NCBI GenBank assembly: GCA_937904535.1
Contig: CALELC010000096.1
Span: forward strand, 1-11,666
Length of the DNA stretch: 11,666 nucleotides
Direction of reading: 5' to 3'
Origin: an uncultured Planctomycetaceae bacterium
GTDB lineage: Bacteria; Planctomycetota; Planctomycetia; Pirellulales; Pirellulaceae
In this document: positions 1 through 7,094 of the stretch, piece by piece
How the letters are laid out: each line of letters begins with the position of its first letter
Numbering within the stretch: position 1 is the first letter of the stretch
The notes under the pieces: generated by a model
The model's input: only the letters and a program-made list of their open reading frames with translations
Databases searched by the model: none
Told to the model about the DNA's origin: nothing
Made by a program: the position numbers and the translations under genes

Positions 1-1053
1 CACGCGGTGCCGCTTTCGGATCACGAGCTGGCAGTGCGGTTGAGCTATTTTCTCGGGGAGACCATGCCCGACGAGCCGCTTCGCCGGGCCGCTGATGCCG
101 GTGAACTGAGGGATCCGGAAAAGCTGCGTGCCCAGGTGCTGCGGATGCTCGGTGATGCGCGGTTGCTCGACGCCTCTCTGTCGTTCACTGGCCAGTGGCT
201 GGGAACGTCGGAGCTGGGGCGGACGCGGTTTCCCGATCCCGAACTCTATCCCTGGATCGACGACCCAACTCGGACGGCGATGCGCGATCAGCCAGGCTAC
301 GTGTTCGCCGAGATTTTAAAAACGAATGCGTCGCTGCTGGAGTTGATCGATGCACGCTGGACGTTCTTGACGACCGAACTGGTGCGGCTCTACCGCATTC
401 CGCGGGAGCAGCTTGAGGGCGAGATCCGGCAGCATTTGGTGCGTGTTGAACTGCCGGAAGGGAACATTCGCGGCAGTCTGCTGACCATGTCCGGTGTGAT
501 GGCAGTCGCATCTTATCCCAAACGCACCAGTCCGGTGCTTCGCGGGGTGTGGGTGCTCGACAACCTCCTGGGCAGCCCGCCCCCACCCCCGCCGCCCGAT
601 GTCCCTGCGCTCGACGAAGCCAAGGTGGAGTCGGGAGCCCTGTCGATGCGTGAGCAGTTTGCGGCCCACAGAGCCAACCCAACGTGCGCGACCTGCCATA
701 ATCGGCTCGATCCGATCGGCTTTGCTTTGGAAAATCTTGACATGGTTGGCCGTTGGCGTGACAACGACGCCGCGGGACCCATTGATGCCTCGGCTCAGCT
801 TCCCAACGGAAAGGTGATCGATGGCATTGAAGGGTTAAAGCAACACCTGTTGGACCAGCGGGATGTGTTTGTTGAGCAGCTTGCACGCAAGCTGCTCGGT
901 TATGCACTCGGCCGGGGATTGGTAGCCGCCGACTTGTGTGCCCTGGATACGATTGTCCAGCGGGTGCGTGAGGCGGACTACCGAGCTCATGAGCTGGTGT
1001 TGGCGATCATTGAGAGTGAACCGTTTCGTACCAAACCGAGGATGCAACTATGA
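1..1053 (+). CDS. PSD4-PSCyt3-PSD2 (DUF1592/DUF1588/DUF1585) planctomycete cytochrome-like protein, 3' part
   Basis: This gene is cut by the left edge; the frame is open from base 1, and 350 residues are visible. GTG at base 7 is an internal valine, not the start. Counting from that codon as residue 1, the visible domains are PSD4/DUF1592 (about 3-130, with RLSYFLGETMPDEPL), PSCyt3/DUF1588 (about 150-250) and PSD2/DUF1585 (about 268-343). PSCyt3 is shown by RGSLLTMSGVMAVASYPKRT, then SPVLRGVWVLDNLLG, a run of seven prolines, and a haem-type CATCH motif (227-231, bases 685-699) followed by NRLDPIGFALENLD. Family members normally carry further domains upstream (PSD3/DUF1587, PSD5/DUF1595, often an N-terminal PSCyt1) and an export signal; these would lie left of the window. 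The family is mostly planctomycetal and of unestablished function. The CxxCH motif suggests covalent c-type haem, so a periplasmic location is inferred. The stop codon overlaps the ATG of the DUF1552 gene, so the two are probably co-translated. Confidence 0.93.
   Translation, partial: HAVPLSDHELAVRLSYFLGETMPDEPLRRAADAGELRDPEKLRAQVLRMLGDARLLDASLSFTGQWLGTSELGRTRFPDPELYPWIDDPTRTAMRDQPGYVFAEILKTNASLLELIDARWTFLTTELVRLYRIPREQLEGEIRQHLVRVELPEGNIRGSLLTMSGVMAVASYPKRTSPVLRGVWVLDNLLGSPPPPPPPDVPALDEAKVESGALSMREQFAAHRANPTCATCHNRLDPIGFALENLDMVGRWRDNDAAGPIDASAQLPNGKVIDGIEGLKQHLLDQRDVFVEQLARKLLGYALGRGLVAADLCALDTIVQRVREADYRAHELVLAIIESEPFRTKPRMQL
1038..1042 (+). promoter_or_regulatory. Ribosome binding site of the DUF1552 gene
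   Basis: GAGGA lies 7 bases upstream of the ATG at 1050, inside the last codons of the preceding gene. It supports that ATG as the start. It also suggests that translation of the DUF1552 gene can initiate independently as well as by coupling through the ATGA overlap. Confidence 0.6.
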
Positions 1054-2393
1054 GTTTTTCAATCTCTCGCCGCACGATGCTTCGCGGGACCGGTGTGGCG
1101 CTGGCCTTGCCTTGGTTGGAAGCGATGCGTCCGGTCGCAGCACACGCTCGTCAAGCAGCCGAGGTAAGTGGCCCACCGGTTCGATTTGCCGCGTTGTACA
1201 TGCCCAACGGAATCCGGGCCGATACGTGGACCCCGGAGCAGGTCGGTTTCGACTGGCAACCTTCGCAGACGCTCCAGCCGCTGGCAGAGCTTCGCGGCGA
1301 CGTATCGGTGTTGTCGGGGCTATGGCACAAAGCGACCAATACAGGTGACGGACACTATGTCAAAACCGGTGGTTGGTTGACCGGAACGACGATCACGAAG
1401 ACCGCTGGGATCGATCTCAACAGCGGCGGGATCTCGATGGACCAGTTGGTCGCGTCACGGTTGGCCGACGTCACTCCGTTGCCGTCGATGGAGCTCGGAG
1501 CCGAGCCGGTGAGCAAAGGCGTGGACGGTAATGTCGGCTATACCCGCGTTTATGGTTCGCATATTTCATGGCGAACGCCCACTCAGCCGCTGCCCAAAGA
1601 AATCAATCCGAAACTGGCATTTGAGCGACTGGTCCGCGCCAGCAGTGGAGGCGGCACGCCGCGGGCGGACCGTTCGTTGCTGGATCAAGTTCGTGAGGAT
1701 GCTAAGAGCCTGCGAACCCGGCTGGGCTCGAGCGATCGCTACCGGGTCGATGAATATCTCGAGTCGGTTCGCGCACTGGAACAACGTCTCGACCGCGCCG
1801 CTCGGCCCGGCGGTCCTGCTTGGAAACCGCTGGCGCCGCTGGACCCTGCGCAGGCTCCGGAATCGGATCCCGCAAACCATGCAGAGCGAGTGCGGCTGCT
1901 GTTGGACGTGATGGTGATGGCTTTCCAGACCGATACGACGCGCGTGTGCACGTTCATGTTTGGCAATGCCGTCAGCGGGATGAACTTCTCGTTCCTCGAC
2001 GGCGTCAACAGCGGGCACCATCAGGTTTCGCACCACCAAAATGAAGAGGACAACCTGCGGCAGTACGAGCGGATCACGCGCTGGCACGTCGAGCAGTATG
2101 CTTACCTGCTCGACCGTCTGCGACAGATTCCCGAAGGTGACGGGAATGTTCTCGACAACAGCTTGGTGCTCTTCGGCTCCGGGCTTCGCGATGGCAACAG
2201 CCATAGCCCAGTCGATTTACCGGTGCTGCTCGCTGGAAAGGGTGGGGGCCGCATCGTTGCCGGCCAACACGTGCGCTGTGAGCCCAAGACGCCGATGAGC
2301 AATCTGTTCGTAACGATGCTCGATGCGTTGAAGGCGCCGGTCGATCGCTTTGCCGATAGCACCGGCCCGATCAAGGAGCTGATGGCTTCTTAG
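1050..2393 (+). CDS. DUF1552 (HXXSHH) family, Tat-exported protein
   Basis: This is a complete 447-residue protein, a usual length for the family. The N-terminus has a twin-arginine signal: SRRTMLRG at residues 6-13, then a short hydrophobic stretch (GVALALPWLEAM), so folded export across the cytoplasmic membrane is predicted. The family's naming motif HXXSHH is present as HQVSHH at residues 324-329, after FMFGNAVSGMNFSFLDGVNS. Other family-like segments are FAALYMPNGIRADTWTP (47-63), VLSGLWHKAT (87-96) and SLVLFGSGLRDGNSHSPVDL (371-390). The function is not established. The histidine cluster looks suited to metal or cofactor binding, but that is inference. The start is fixed by the ATGA overlap with the upstream cytochrome-like gene, a GAGGA ribosome binding site, and the position of the Tat motif. 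Genes of this family typically follow a DUF1592/1588/1585 gene, as here. It converges with the membrane-protein gene on the other strand, with only 3 bases between stops. Confidence 0.95.
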   Translation: MSFSISRRTMLRGTGVALALPWLEAMRPVAAHARQAAEVSGPPVRFAALYMPNGIRADTWTPEQVGFDWQPSQTLQPLAELRGDVSVLSGLWHKATNTGDGHYVKTGGWLTGTTITKTAGIDLNSGGISMDQLVASRLADVTPLPSMELGAEPVSKGVDGNVGYTRVYGSHISWRTPTQPLPKEINPKLAFERLVRASSGGGTPRADRSLLDQVREDAKSLRTRLGSSDRYRVDEYLESVRALEQRLDRAARPGGPAWKPLAPLDPAQAPESDPANHAERVRLLLDVMVMAFQTDTTRVCTFMFGNAVSGMNFSFLDGVNSGHHQVSHHQNEEDNLRQYERITRWHVEQYAYLLDRLRQIPEGDGNVLDNSLVLFGSGLRDGNSHSPVDLPVLLAGKGGGRIVAGQHVRCEPKTPMSNLFVTMLDALKAPVDRFADSTGPIKELMAS

Positions 2394-2401
2394 TCATCAG
2401 C
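2378..2401. terminator. Candidate bidirectional terminator hairpin over the convergent stop codons
   Basis: A perfect 7-bp inverted repeat, GCTGATG (2378-2384) and CATCAGC (2395-2401), encloses a 10-base loop. The TAG of the DUF1552 gene lies in the loop, and the tandem TGATGA stops of the membrane-protein gene overlap the right arm. The + transcript continues with CTTTA and can extend the stem with weak G-U pairs. The - transcript continues with TCCTT. The U-tracts are short, so intrinsic termination would be weak. The placement, exactly where two convergent transcripts must end with no other non-coding sequence available, is the main argument. Confidence 0.4.
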
Positions 2402-5400
2402 CTTTACGAGCATTTCGCCAGGTCTCGACCCAATCATCCCAATCGGTGGTGGGTCGGACCGCGGATGCTAGCGGGCCGCTGACGCTTTCGACACCGCTGC
2501 GTTGGAATAAGCCCGAGATGGCGGATTTCAAGATATTGCGTTGGCTCGAGTCGAGTTCTTCCACCCAGGCAGCCGAACTGGTCGAGCCAACCAGCTGACC
2601 GTCGCGATATTCCCAGGCCAACGTGACAGCCTGATCGGGACCGTCGACGTCGCCCTCGGCATTGACGAGCGTGACGTCGATCCGGCTGACCGAGACATGC
2701 ACGCCGCCGATCGACACACCGACGTGTCGCAAGAAGCCGACTTCTCGTAGCAGAAAGATCAGTTGGCGATCGACAAAACGCGTCACTTCTTCTTCGACAC
2801 GATGGATCTGAGCCCAGCGACGGCGGAGTTGGGGATCGGACGCTGAAGTCGCTTTCCTCGCCGCACGGCGTAGAGCTGCAAAAGCTTTGGGAAGGGTGCC
2901 TGAGTGAAAACCGGGACGCAGCAAGCGGAGGACGGTTTCGCCGTGCCCGCTGATCGATTCAGGACGCAAGTTGCGTGATCGGTTGGCAGCAAACAGCCGC
3001 CAATTTTCTTTCAGCTCCCACACCAAAAATCCGAACATGCCGGGGATCAACCAGATCGTCGTCCAGACAAGGGTATGAGCACGCGCTAGTCCCAAGTACG
3101 GCGTCAACTCACGCACGATCACCGGTCCCGTGGGTAACAGCAACTTGTGAGAGACCGTCACCACGGGGAAGTGTTTGATCGGGTTGATCTGCGGCTCGAC
3201 CAACAGAGTGAACACAAACACCACCAGGTAAGCAACGAAGAACCAGATCACGCCGCCGGTCATCTTCACCACTTGAACCAACCGACTGTCGCCGGATCGA
3301 AATCGCAGCCACTCATCGATTGCGTACACCACCCGTTCGACCCCGGTCAGCAGACTGCGAAACAGATCGTTGATCCACTGCAGTGCTGACGCCACCACGC
3401 GAATTTTGACGTTGTGCCACAGGCAGATGAGGTAATTGGTAACGACTTCTGCGACGACCGTGCCGAGCGACGAGTTTAAGAACAGGGCGATGACCAGAAA
3501 CACCTCAAACGTCAGCCGGTTGCTCCAGGGAAATCCGGTGAGGTCCGCGATGAACCACAACAGCCCCGTGATCAGGCCCGGCCGGAGCAGATAGTCGCGG
3601 AGCACCGCGTAGGCGTAGCTATTGAGAATCCGCTGGACGAACGACGAACGCAGCGCCCTGGCCGGCAGGTCGATCAGCAGGGAACGAGCGGCGCGGCCGC
3701 CGGCCCGCAGCAGAGCGGCATTCTTGGCTCGAAAATCGGGCCGGTGAATCAAAAGGGAGATCCATGTGCCCAGCAGCAAAACCGCCGACACGAACATCCA
3801 GTCCACGGGCGGATGGACCGAGGGGTCGACCTCGGTGGGACCGAGCGTATCGGGTTGATCGGGATCGATGAGCTGATGCGTGCTCGGCACCGGTACGCCT
3901 GGCAGCAGCCCAAGGTGCCGCAAACACTCCAGCGTCAGGAAGGCGCCGCCATAGGGGACAACCAGGAACAACGTCAGGAATCTGCCGATCGAGGTTCCGA
4001 ATGCCAGCGAACTGAGCATCTGAGGCAGCCGCTGATAGATCGCTCCTCGGCGATAAACGCCGTCCAGCACCACGTCGAATCGGCGATCGGCCTGCAAGAG
4101 CCGATCGCCCTCGATCACGTCAGCGACCGAGGTGACGTCGGGCAACTTCAAGTCGTTTTTGGAGAGTGTGTCGCGCAGATCGGCCATCCGCAGATAGCTG
4201 CGTTCCAAGATCTGGTCGACCAATTCCTCCGTTACCTTCTGTGCCGCCACCCGTTCCGGCACGTTCTGCGGCTGGATCCCAACCTGCTCGAGCACCTCTT
4301 GGATCAGTGTCCGCAGCCGCTGACGTGAGCCGCATTCGATCTGGCTGAGTGCCTGTTCCAACAGATCGCACAGGTGCTGGCGAGCGGCGCTGTTGACGCG
4401 TGCGCCCGTGACTCGGCGTGTGGCGCGCCGCAGGTGCCGCAGCACCAACGCCTCGGACAGGAGCGGCAAGGGACGATCAAGCGGTCGTTTCCCGCGCGCT
4501 AACAACCACTGCACCAGGTTGATGCGCCGGATCTCCTGCTCCTGAGCGATGCAAGCTTTTTGCAGGTCGTACAACAAGCGGGCTTCGTCGCAGAACGCTC
4601 CGGTCGCGGCTGGAGCCAGCAGCGGCTGCAGCGCAGCGGCAAGCGATTCGGTCTCCTCAGCTGGCAGCCGGAGCACCGGTCGGAGCCGATCCGCGAATTG
4701 CAGCAATTGCACCTGCGCATCGGCCTCCGCGGCAGCACGGCAATCTTCGGGCGCTAACCGCGCGGCATACGCGCTTGCCAGCACCGCTTTGACACTGTTG
4801 CCCAGGGAGTTCGCACGCTGGACTTTCTGTTGTAGCAGTTGGAAGCGATTTTCGCCGACCGGTCGCACGAAGAACCGTTCCTGGATCGCCTTGCGGCCAC
4901 TGTTATTGCGTGGCTTCGGATCAGCGAGTCCCCGGATGTGGACTTGTTCGTAGATTTGCCGGTGGTTGATGTCTTGACTGACGATCCGATCGATTTCACG
5001 CCAGTCATGGATCGCCGGGAAGTAGCACTCCAGCGCGTAACGGGCGAAATACCGCAGCTCCAAGTAGACCGCTACGAACTCGATGTAGGTTTCGTGATCG
5101 CTGGCCGCGGGAAAGAGATGATTGTCGTTCAGCAGGATATCGCGAATCTCAGCGAACGCGGCCGGACCAATCTGCCGTCGTCGCTTGTCGGCCCAGGTCT
5201 GGAGCGTGTCTCGGTGCGCAAACGCGTTTTCCAGCTCCAGGTGGACGCTGGCGTGAAACATCCGCCGCTCGTAGCGTTTGATCTGCCATTTGGCGTCGCT
5301 GACCTCATTCAGGTCCTCGACGTCCGACCGTGGGAGCAAAATTAGCCGTGACGGCAGTTCTGCATCTTCCGCAATCCCCAACTCGGCGCGATCGCCCAAG

Positions 5401-5603
5401 GTCAGCAGCCGCTCGCGATCGATCGTGTAACTTTCGCGATGGGGCACTAACAGGTAGAAGCCCTGAATCCTTCGATCCAGCCGAATGATACGGCGCAGAA
5501 TCCGCGGCTCGACGAAGAGAGCCGCTGGTTCGAAAGATTGCACGAGCTTGTCGAGAGCCATTTCGTTTAACACGTTCTGGTGGCCGGGCTCCAGCGGCGT
5601 CAA
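2397..5603 (-). CDS. Large polytopic membrane protein of unknown family
   Basis: I do not recognise this 1068-residue protein. About 520 N-terminal residues look soluble and helix-rich, with many charged residues, and no signal peptide is visible. Next come about six predicted membrane segments, near residues 530-562, 602-620, 671-690, 698-730, 780-802 and 843-865. A soluble C-terminal part follows; it opens with a basic, probably conserved stretch (WELKENWRLFAANRSRNLRP, 862-881; GHGETVLRLLRPGFHSGTLP, 886-905) and becomes beta-rich around 955-1010. There are no CxxCH haem motifs and no obvious ATPase or protease signature. The start used is a TTG at 5603 that overlaps the TGA of the DUF1501 gene (TTGA), implying translational coupling. 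An ATG at 5561, 14 codons downstream, is the alternative. Neither has a strong ribosome binding site. The gene ends with tandem TGATGA stops. Its position suggests a membrane partner for the exported DUF1501/PSD1 pair, but that is inference. Codon and base use look like those of its neighbours. Confidence 0.85.
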   Translation of the reverse strand: MTPLEPGHQNVLNEMALDKLVQSFEPAALFVEPRILRRIIRLDRRIQGFYLLVPHRESYTIDRERLLTLGDRAELGIAEDAELPSRLILLPRSDVEDLNEVSDAKWQIKRYERRMFHASVHLELENAFAHRDTLQTWADKRRRQIGPAAFAEIRDILLNDNHLFPAASDHETYIEFVAVYLELRYFARYALECYFPAIHDWREIDRIVSQDINHRQIYEQVHIRGLADPKPRNNSGRKAIQERFFVRPVGENRFQLLQQKVQRANSLGNSVKAVLASAYAARLAPEDCRAAAEADAQVQLLQFADRLRPVLRLPAEETESLAAALQPLLAPAATGAFCDEARLLYDLQKACIAQEQEIRRINLVQWLLARGKRPLDRPLPLLSEALVLRHLRRATRRVTGARVNSAARQHLCDLLEQALSQIECGSRQRLRTLIQEVLEQVGIQPQNVPERVAAQKVTEELVDQILERSYLRMADLRDTLSKNDLKLPDVTSVADVIEGDRLLQADRRFDVVLDGVYRRGAIYQRLPQMLSSLAFGTSIGRFLTLFLVVPYGGAFLTLECLRHLGLLPGVPVPSTHQLIDPDQPDTLGPTEVDPSVHPPVDWMFVSAVLLLGTWISLLIHRPDFRAKNAALLRAGGRAARSLLIDLPARALRSSFVQRILNSYAYAVLRDYLLRPGLITGLLWFIADLTGFPWSNRLTFEVFLVIALFLNSSLGTVVAEVVTNYLICLWHNVKIRVVASALQWINDLFRSLLTGVERVVYAIDEWLRFRSGDSRLVQVVKMTGGVIWFFVAYLVVFVFTLLVEPQINPIKHFPVVTVSHKLLLPTGPVIVRELTPYLGLARAHTLVWTTIWLIPGMFGFLVWELKENWRLFAANRSRNLRPESISGHGETVLRLLRPGFHSGTLPKAFAALRRAARKATSASDPQLRRRWAQIHRVEEEVTRFVDRQLIFLLREVGFLRHVGVSIGGVHVSVSRIDVTLVNAEGDVDGPDQAVTLAWEYRDGQLVGSTSSAAWVEELDSSQRNILKSAISGLFQRSGVESVSGPLASAVRPTTDWDDWVETWRNARKG

Positions 5604-7084
5604 GCGAAGATCTCGTGAGCCACACGTCCATGCACGTCGGTCAAGCGGAAGTCGCGTCCTTGGAAGCGATAGGTTAATCGCTCGTGGTCGAAACCCAAGA
5701 GGTGCAAAATCGTGGCGTGCAGGTCATGCACGTGCAGTTGCCCTTCCGTGACCCCAAAACCGAGCTCATCGGTCTGTCCATGAATGTACCCGGCTTTCAC
5801 CCCGCCGCCAGCCAGCCACAGAGTGAATGCGTCGACATGATGGTCACGACCGACGCTCTCGCGGACTTCACCCATCGGCGTTCGGCCGAACTCGCCGGCC
5901 CAAATCACCAGCGTATCGTCCAACAATCCACGGCGTTTGAGGTCCAGCACGAGGGCCGTCGAGGGGCGGTCGATCTCGCGGCTGACCTCGGGCAGGTGTT
6001 TGTCCAAATTTTCGGTCGGTCCCCCGTGATGGTCCCAGTTGGTGTGATAGAGCTGCACGAACCTCACGCCGCGCTCAACAAGTCGCCGGGCCAGCAGACA
6101 GTTGTTGGCGAATGAAGGCTTGCCAGGCTCGGCACCGTACAGTTCCAAGGTCTCGGGGGTTTCCTGATCGAGTTCCATGAGTTCCCGAGCGCTGGTTTGC
6201 ATCCGGTACGCCATCTCGTAGGCGTTGATCCGCGTCATGATTTCTGGATCACGGACTTCGTCCAGTCGAGTTTGATTGAGCGCTGCCACCGTGTCGTAGA
6301 ACCGCCGTTCACTCGTGCGAGAAACGCCGTCGGGACTGCGGAGGTTGAGAATCGGGTCACCTTGCCCGCGAAAGGGGACACCTTGATACGACGTCGGTAG
6401 GAAGCCGCTGTTCCAGAGCGTGGCACCGGCGCGCGGGCCCCGCGGCCCCGACTGCAACACCACGAATCCCGGCAGGTCACTTGATTCGCTTCCCAGCCCA
6501 TAGGTCGCCCAAGAACCGAGCGACGGACGGCCCGGGGCTTGAAATCCGCTGTTCATGAATAATTTGGCGGGGCCATGATTGAAGACGTCGGTGGTCATCC
6601 CCCGCAGCCAACAAACTTCATCAACAATCTTGCGGTGTTCCGGAATCAATTCACTCAGTTCCATCCCGCACTGGCCATACCGGCCGAACTTGAACTTCGA
6701 TCCGAGCAGCGTCTCGTTCCCCTTGAGAAAGGCGAACCGCTTGCCGCTCATCAGACTCTCCGGCGGCGTTTGTCCGCTGAGTTCCCGCAGTTTCGGTTTG
6801 TCCTCGAACAGATCAAGTTGGCTCGGGCCCCCCGCCATGAACAGGAAGATCACGTTCTTGGCTTTGGCGGGAAAGTGCACGGGCCTTGGTGCTAACGGAT
6901 TGGCCGGATCGATCCGGACTGCGTCGCTGCGTCGCTGGGCACTTGCCTCCTGATTCAAGAGCTGTGCAAGCGCGATCGAACCGAGACCGATCCCACAATT
7001 GCGAAAGAAGTGCCGCCGAGTTTCGTCGCGGAGTTGTTGTGATGCCGCACGCTGACGGAGCGAGTTTGGACTGGGCTTGCGCAT
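5600..7084 (-). CDS. DUF1501 family Tat-exported protein (sulfatase/alkaline phosphatase-like fold)
   Basis: This 494-residue protein belongs to the DUF1501 family, which is distantly related to the alkaline phosphatase/sulfatase superfamily and has no settled reaction. The N-terminus carries a twin-arginine signal, TRRHFFRNCGIGLGSIALAQ (22-41). Family motifs seen are NVIFLFMAGGPSQLDLFEDK (77-96), QLYHTNWDHHGGP (344-356), LVIWAGEFGRTPMGE (392-406), GRDHHVDAFTLWLAGGGVKA (412-431) and HVHDLHATILHLLGFDHERL (451-470). The C-terminus, from RFQGRDFRLTDVHG (473-486) to the end, is typical. The several His and Asp clusters could bind metal ions, as in the superfamily. The ATG at 7084 is chosen because it lies 10 bases after the TAG of the PSD1 gene and puts the Tat motif near the N-terminus. 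An in-frame ATG at 7195 would add 37 Ser/Arg-rich residues that merely read through the end of the PSD1 gene. The usual partner, a PSCyt/PSD1 gene, is directly upstream. A TTGA overlap couples it to the membrane-protein gene downstream. Confidence 0.95.
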   Translation of the reverse strand: MRKPSPNSLRQRAASQQLRDETRRHFFRNCGIGLGSIALAQLLNQEASAQRRSDAVRIDPANPLAPRPVHFPAKAKNVIFLFMAGGPSQLDLFEDKPKLRELSGQTPPESLMSGKRFAFLKGNETLLGSKFKFGRYGQCGMELSELIPEHRKIVDEVCWLRGMTTDVFNHGPAKLFMNSGFQAPGRPSLGSWATYGLGSESSDLPGFVVLQSGPRGPRAGATLWNSGFLPTSYQGVPFRGQGDPILNLRSPDGVSRTSERRFYDTVAALNQTRLDEVRDPEIMTRINAYEMAYRMQTSARELMELDQETPETLELYGAEPGKPSFANNCLLARRLVERGVRFVQLYHTNWDHHGGPTENLDKHLPEVSREIDRPSTALVLDLKRRGLLDDTLVIWAGEFGRTPMGEVRESVGRDHHVDAFTLWLAGGGVKAGYIHGQTDELGFGVTEGQLHVHDLHATILHLLGFDHERLTYRFQGRDFRLTDVHGRVAHEIFA

Positions 7085-7094
7085 GAAACGGGGC

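Noticed and set aside
7..9. GTG at base 7 as a gene start
   Set aside because: The frame is open to base 1, and the sequence is already inside the PSD4/DUF1592 domain, so the codon is internal valine.
185..907. 240-codon open frame on the - strand inside the PSD4/PSCyt3/PSD2 gene
   Set aside because: It lies antisense to an unmistakable coding gene, has a composition typical of a GC-rich shadow frame (many Arg, Pro, Cys and His), and shows no recognisable domain.
1566..2204. 212-codon open frame on the - strand inside the DUF1552 gene
   Set aside because: It is antisense to the HXXSHH motif region of a clear family member, with no family-like motif of its own.
3744..4328. 194-codon and neighbouring open frames on the + strand (also 4839-5345) opposite the large membrane protein
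   Set aside because: I checked whether these could be the real genes, since the - strand protein has no known family. The - strand frame runs uninterrupted for 1068 codons with coherent hydrophobic spans and is coupled to the DUF1501 gene. The + strand frames are short, Gln/His/Arg-rich and without domains.
3109..5603. Mechanosensitive-channel (MscS/MscK-like) identity for the large membrane protein
   Set aside because: The size and mixed soluble/membrane layout recall large MscS relatives. However, I see no glycine/alanine-rich pore helix next to the last span and no MscS-like beta domain pattern, so naming it so would be a guess.
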